Positions 58,122-64,000 of a DNA stretch of 64,000 nt are shown in pieces. This DNA comes from Syngnathus acus (lineage: Eukaryota > Chordata > Actinopteri > Syngnathiformes > Syngnathidae), in the NCBI RefSeq assembly GCF_901709675.1, contig NC_051091.1, positions 9,024,967 through 9,088,966 on the forward strand, read 5' to 3'. A program made the translations under genes and the position numbers. The notes under the pieces are model-generated. The model did not search any database and was not told the origin of the DNA. It saw only the letters and a list, made by a program, of their open reading frames with translations. How positions within the stretch are numbered: position 1 is the stretch's first letter; every line of letters starts with the position of its first letter.

Positions 58122-59576
58122 GTCATATTAGACATTCCTTCACATATACTGTATATTATTAATTTCTTCAATTTTTAAATGTGAATAAATTATTATTTTA
58201 TTCAGTAACCAAAGGAATGCAATACTGTAATTATTACAATTAAAATGATTGTAGGCCTACTGCAAATTATTATAGGGATTTCTAAATGAGGCCACGAAAA
58301 CAAATCTATTTTTTACACCCCAATTCTTATTGTTGTTCACGTTTTGTGTTTTTGATTTAAACTACATATCTTAAATTAGAACATTAGACCTTTATGGATG
58401 TATTAAAAAAAAAAAAAAACATGACTATTCCAACAACTTTCACTTTTAAAAATAACTTTATTAGTTTCTTTTAGAATGATATTTTAGTTAAGGAAGGGGA
58501 GATGTTCTCTCTCACGATGGCTGTAAACAAACACACAACTGATGAACGGCTCTCGGAACACAATACAAAAAAATATCAGATATCATCACTTCAGGATTAT
58601 GTTTAGCGTTTAAGAGATATTTCCAGACAAATAAACCATGTCACAGACATCTATTAACATGTAATATGAGAGGACACAACCAATGACAACACAATGTAAA
58701 TAAATCAAGAATATTTCTTTCTGTTAAATTATTAGATATGAATTTCAGTAGATACTAAATGAAACGCAGCAGCGTTTTCTCAAGACAATAACTGCAGAAC
58801 ATCAGCTAACGCTACAAAGCTCCATTGCAGGTGAATTGCATTGTGGATTAATACGCTGTATTTTCTTAAGATATGAAGTCACTGACCCTGATGCTTGAGG
58901 AGCTTTGTATAAATCAGCACACAAGACAAGTTACTTTGCTAAAAGCAAATTTGTTAAGAGCACTCAACCTGTTTATCCTGTTCTTCTTTATTTCAATGGC
59001 GTTTGAAATAATGAAGTGCCTTGGGGTTGGGTTGGGTAAAGTATGCAGTCAGTTTTAATAGACTATAGATATATATATAGATATATGTTGTAAGGAAAAT
59101 ACTGCTCTGAGCACATTGTAATTACATGGCACTATTGCAACTGGTTGAAACTTGAGTGCATTTTGGTTAGAATGACCTACTTTTTTTCTGATACGTTAAT
59201 AGAAGAAAACTACGCATTTATTGAGGCTAATTATTGCTTACAAGTCAAACAGCATGTTATTTTGGCCTCTATTTCGGTATTTCAAGCTCTTACCTCGCTG
59301 TTTTTGTGCATTTGTCATATTTTTCCCCTCATTCAATCATCAAAACACACCATTCTCAAAGAAAATATATAAATTCTACCACATCCCATGCATGCTGCAG
59401 CAGTGGACAACAAGTCCAAGGAAACACTGGCATATAAGTGATTGCGTCTCTCTGCATTCAGGGCATCACTTTTCCCTACCGCACCTCTCTGCAGTGGACT
59501 ACAGTGTGTGATACTGAATAGGGCCCTAGAATGTAGTACTTGACTTTTGGCGGCAGCCCTGGTGATACTGCTATGG
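57818..59576 (-). other. slc25a20 upstream region and nckipsd 3' UTR
   Basis: The slc25a20 5' UTR exon and promoter lie around 57914-58070. A TTGA/GATT tetranucleotide tract at 58073-58121 follows. The nckipsd 3' UTR probably spans about 58445-59576, ending at the minus-strand AATAAA at 58457-58462. No other gene is supported. Confidence 0.5.
58073..58121. repeat. (GATT)n microsatellite
   Basis: Twelve perfect tandem GATT units just upstream of slc25a20. Confidence 0.97.
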
Positions 59577-62500
59577 TCAGTATTGACCCATGCTGATCTG
59601 CGGGAACTCCTTGTAGATCTGCTGCACAATAAGCTTATCCATCTGTTTGGCCGTCGCGCTCCCTTCATCTTCCCTGGGGTCTTCCTCCTCCCTGAGAATC
59701 CTTTGCAACGCCCCCTGCAGGTCCGAGAGCCGGTGCTGGTGCTCCAGGTAATCCGTCGAGCGCACGATGGAGTGCATGAGGGAGAGGTACTCCATGCGGA
59801 GCTTTGGATGGAGATAGTGAAGAAGAGAAACGTAGTGGAAACTATTTACATGGAAATTGTTACAGGGAAATACCATTTCTTAAACCCCTTCATTTAACCC
59901 AACAGTGCCATCTAGTGGAGTCAAAAAGTATAAAAACGGGTTCATGAAGCAAATTTGAAGCTTCATCTTCCTATAACTAATTTTGATACAAGCAGGCCAG
60001 GTAATCATCAAAGTGATCCTAAGCATAAGTGATTCCCTTGCTCACCTTGTCTCCAGGTGAAAGGTCAGAGATCTGCCGCACCGCTATGTCAATCATCACC
60101 ATCATGTCAGTACGGTAAAAGATATCCGCCGTCTCTCGACTGGCTAAAACATCCTGCAGGAACTTGAGCACGGCGTGCGGTGCGGGCGGCAAGTGCTTGA
60201 ACATACACACGGGGTCGTCTGCGGAGGAGTGAACATTCAGTGACGGAGATGCGTAAGACAGGAGGACGGATGCGTGTGCAACAATCAGGCACCTCCTCGG
60301 TTGAGAAGCAGCAACACTTTCTCGGTCAGAATCTTGACGTTCTTCTTCCTCAGCTGCTGCATGATGATGTTGTTGCTCGGCGCTGCGTGACAAAGACATG
60401 CCGGGAAATGAGTCAGAGTAAAGTCGAGAGGTAAACCCCTGATCTGTTCTGTGGGCTGTGTAGACGTGATGGTATGTAAACGGTGTCAACTCATGCACGG
60501 AGCATTGTGTTTCACGGTCACCTGTGTGGTGCAGGTTGAAGGCCAGCAGCAGGTTGAGGAAGAGATCGGGCAGCTGCTCGGTTGGGTCGGAGGGATGTCC
60601 GTCCTCTACCACATCCAGCAGGAACAGAACGAAGTCGCCGTTTAAGTGTTCTGAATGCGGTGAGGGAGAGGAGAGGATCATGTCAAAAGCAGGCATGTAC
60701 GATACATTTTTAACTTTGTATGTGACCAATGCTACGGTATTCTAAATGTGGGGTCACAGTAAATACTAAATCATTTTCTTGTCATTTACTAAGTTGCCCC
60801 ATTACATCATGTTTCTCATTACCAAGAGTCTTACCATAGTGGTGATATGGCACCTGTTCCCCCATTGAGAAAATCATAGTGAGTACCAAGGCTGTGTAAC
60901 ACATCTTCTGGTGCTCTGAGCAACAAACAGACAACACACAAGAGCGATGAATATGCGGATCCAACAAATCACCAAAAAAAGAATCACCCACCTTGCGTGT
61001 CGGTTTGTAAGTCCCTGGCGAGTTCCATAGGGAGGATGGAGTTGAGGAGGGTGGAGATAAGAGAAGCATCCAAGCTGCACATGGCGCCAAACACTTTGAG
61101 CAGCAGCAGCCGTAAAGACACACGAAGCTCCTGCACGGGTCATGTGATAGCGACCGTGACGACCAATTTTTCACTCATGGTTCTCAAAGATGATTTTTAA
61201 AACAGTATCCTTACCATCTGATAATAGGAAACCAGGGAGAGCACATTCTCATAATTGCCGGACTTGCACATCCTCTTACACACTTCAGGATCTGCATCAG
61301 TCTAAGAAACAGACACACATTTTATTTGTATCAACAACAATACATAGCGCTTTCTTTCCTCTGTAATCTGTTCCCTGGATGCTGTCCCTGAACACACCAG
61401 GGGATCTTTGGGTGCATGAAAAGCTCATCTGAGCGGCCCGGCTTGATTGTGGGTTTTAGTCGGTAGGGAAAATGCCAACCTAAAAGATTTGGCAGGCTGT
61501 CAAGTTGACTGAGTCAGTCTTTAATAACATGGTCGGATCTGTAAACTGGCCTGTCTGATCCCATCAGACATGTCTGGTATTTCCGGCAGGATCTGGATCG
61601 GAGTGCTGTGTGCGGATTATAGATTCATCCGACTGAAACTCTTTCATTACGCTGTGCGAGGAATAATAATTGTGTCAACAGTGAACTAGCTTTGCCGGGG
61701 CACTACACTTCACCAGGAAAACACCATCTCTGCTCTGTCAATTTGAAATAATTGTCAGTTTTTTAAGAAGTGGTTTTATAAAATATATATCACCGATTAC
61801 AGATTAATCAATGAATAAAAAAATAATCGCCAAAAAAAAATCGGTTATTGAAATTATCATTAGTTACAGTTCTACTAATCACAATAACTTTGAATATGCA
61901 AGCAATTACTGTACTGCCATAAAGTTACTGAGCAGTTACAATCACGCGCTTTTGTTGATCCGTTTTACCAGTATCTTGAGGAGCTCCTCGAGGTAGCACG
62001 CAATGAGGGCGTGGTCTTCGTGGAGCGCCCAACTGCGTTGCTGGGAGTCATCCCGGTGGCGGGTCAAGTCCCCGAAGATGACTTCCAGCCGCTGCTCGTC
62101 GTGACACAGCTGACCTCGTGGCAGGGCAGCGCCGAGATCCTGCACGGATATCAGATATGGTCCCGTGATGTGGATATCAACTACATGTTGTGTGGTTATA
62201 ACAACCTAACATTGGCTTTTCAATGTCCATTTAGCTTAATGCTAACAAACAACGTAAATCACCAGAGAACAAAAAGTAGTGAGGAAACGATGAGATACTT
62301 GAATCCAAATGTTGGGGCAACACATGTAGACAGTCAGAAAATATAATAATACTAAACTGCATATATTCTTTATCATCTGCAAAGAACAACTTTGATTCGT
62401 ATGGCTAAAGTAAATATATTCTTAATATGTTTAGATATCAAATGTCATAATATCGAGTTGTAATGTGTTGTGGATATGTACGTAACATCTTGTTCCCTTG

Positions 62501-64000
62501 GAACCACAGGTGACAAATGTTTAAGCCTTGGTGGAGGTCAACCGTTTCATGTATCAAGTTTGACACAGGAAACGAGTGACTGACATGATAAACGCCCCCC
62601 CTGACATTCTCACAGCTAAAAGCAGCTTCAGCTGACATTCTAAACGGCCGCGGCATTCTCTTTTGAGCGCACGTGGGACAAAGAAAACAAGTCTAACCTT
62701 GCTCTCCACCAGCGACAGGAGAACATGTTCCAGGGCGGAGGAGGAATGAGGCAGGGTGATCTGCAGGTGGCCCACCACCACCCCGACGGCCACTCGCGAC
62801 AGCTCGTAACTTAAGCCCGTGTTCTTCCGCACCAGTTCGATCAGCTCGGCACCGATGGTCGGGGGAACCGGCTCGGCGGAAGCGGGGCTGTTTTCATCCA
62901 TCGGCGGCGGGGCGACCGGCCACTCGCTCTCCGGAGCCTCTTCCTCTGTCACGGGGGTCTGCGGGGTCTGTGGGGGCTGCGGGGCCGGGCTCTTCTTGGC
63001 CGGGGCTGACTGAGCAGTGGGCTCGGATGGAGCTGCGGCGGGCTTGACGCGGGACGGTATAGGGGGAGGTGGTGTGCTGGAAACACTTGGGAGGCTGACG
63101 TCGGAGGACGACGCAGACTCTAAAGAGGTGCTGCTGATTGTAAGGGAGGGGACCGGGGACGGCGGGAGAGAAGTCAATCTGGAGGGGATGTCTGGCTCTG
63201 CAGAAAAAGGCGAGAGAGAGCAAGCTCCAATTAGGCAACCGTACAATCAATAGAAATAAATATAAGAAAAAAATATATATCATAAAATAATAAAAATAAA
63301 TAATAAAAATATAAGCGCATTTTACATGCATAAAACTACATCTCAAATTATACAGCAAACGTCCTGCATTTATTTTAAAACATTTTCAGCAGGACTCATC
63401 CTGATTATTCTAATACGATCGCCGGTGACAAATCCATGCCACCGCCTACTGACCTGGACGCCGGCTGTTGCGTTGTTTCTCAGGAGGGGGCGGCGTGATT
63501 GGAGCCGCGCGGCGAGGCTGCGGGGGCACCTGCATGGAGGGATGCGGGTGAGTGTGAACAAACACAAAAGTGGGAATTCAGTAATATATTTAAACAAACA
63601 TGGTTGCAAATACATTGAACCAGGTAGTGACGGGACATTGTGATTTCCTCAGAATTGTGCACAAGGGATTATTTGAAATCAAGTATTGCATGTTGATATC
63701 GACTAGGACTCCGTTTGTTTGTTTAAAATGCTGTGTTTTTGTTGTTGTAATTCTCCAGAAACATTGTAACATGATGTCAACATCCGCTTTTGTGAAAGAG
63801 CAACCATAACAAAACATCAACATTCTTGTCACCTGATAGAAACCCGGCTCTCCACGAATGTTGTCCATGCTTCCCGATAAGGGGACACCTCCCCGTCTTC
63901 CGTGGTCTCGATGAAGGCCATTGGGCAGCGGAGGAGTTTGGCTGAGAGAGATTTCACTGTTGGATGCTGGGAGACCTTGCGAGTGTCCTGATATGCTCCG
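59577..64000 (-). CDS. nckipsd: NCK-interacting protein with SH3 domain (SPIN90), 5' part missing
   Basis: SPIN90 binds NCK, and through its C-terminal domain activates Arp2/3 to start linear actin filaments; it also acts in endocytosis. The N-terminal SH3 exon lies beyond 64000, so the entry is partial. The edge exon (from about 63833) encodes [15 protein letters not shown], the next (63457-63530) [20 protein letters not shown]. The large exon near 62698-63197 is Ser/Pro-rich and enters the conserved domain at [20 protein letters not shown]. Later exons give [20 protein letters not shown] (61967-62140), [60 protein letters not shown] (60840-60913), [20 protein letters not shown] (60533-60650), [20 protein letters not shown] (60050-60220), and [20 protein letters not shown] in the last exon, 59577-59800, ending QISMGQY. 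All are clear matches to human NCKIPSD. Confidence 0.95.
61507..61575. promoter_or_regulatory. Palindromic AP-1-like and p53-half-site-like motifs
   Basis: A perfect 13-base palindrome GACTGAGTCAGTC (61507-61519) contains the AP-1 core TGAGTCA. At 61552-61570, TGTCTGAT-CCC-ATCAGACA is an exact hairpin, overlapping AGACATGTCT (61566-61575), a perfect p53 half-site palindrome. All lie in one nckipsd intron with unusually complex sequence. Motif evidence only; no second p53 half-site is adjacent. Confidence 0.3.

Noticed and set aside
61566-61575. p53 response element
   Set aside because: Only one perfect half-site is present; no second RRRCWWGYYY lies within 13 bases, so a full element is not claimed.

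Overview
The window is spliced vertebrate chromosomal DNA from a ray-finned fish, most likely a percomorph teleost. Introns are short with canonical GT/AG ends, the intron and intergenic sequence is AT-rich, and teleost-type repeat debris is common (hAT-like termini, an L2/CR1-type reverse-transcriptase scrap, a widespread fish repeat ending in tandem AGATTCA). The exact species cannot be read from the sequence. There is no prokaryotic, viral or CRISPR-like system.

Eleven protein-coding genes were recognised by reading conserved exon peptides and splice sites. From left to right they are crocc/rootletin (-), necap2 (-), szrd1 (-), fbxo42 (+), slc25a34 (+), tmem82 (+), fblim1/migfilin (+), spen (+), prkar2a (-), slc25a20/CACT (-) and nckipsd/SPIN90 (-, N-terminal part beyond the right edge). 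The first eight are neighbours on human 1p36.13-p36.21. The last three are neighbours on human 3p21.31. The junction between the two groups lies between spen and prkar2a, whose poly(A) signals face each other about 45 bp apart. Relative to human, the crocc-necap2-szrd1-fbxo42 group is inverted as a block and SPATA21 is not seen.

The genes do not form a pathway. crocc builds the ciliary rootlet. necap2 and nckipsd act in clathrin endocytosis and actin control. szrd1 has an RNA-binding-type SUZ domain. fbxo42 is an SCF substrate receptor. slc25a34 and slc25a20 are mitochondrial carriers. tmem82 is a membrane protein. fblim1 links filamin to adhesions. spen is a transcriptional corepressor. prkar2a is the regulatory subunit of PKA.

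The sequence features most worth a second look are a 0.95 kb block in the second spen intron with about tenfold enrichment of TGGAT/ATCCA in both orientations, an intact RFX X-box in an intron of crocc, a repeat fragment directly abutting a necap2 splice acceptor, a 78-bp stop-free intron inside the third LIM domain of fblim1, and the tight tail-to-tail synteny junction at spen/prkar2a. I found no convincing undescribed multi-gene system.
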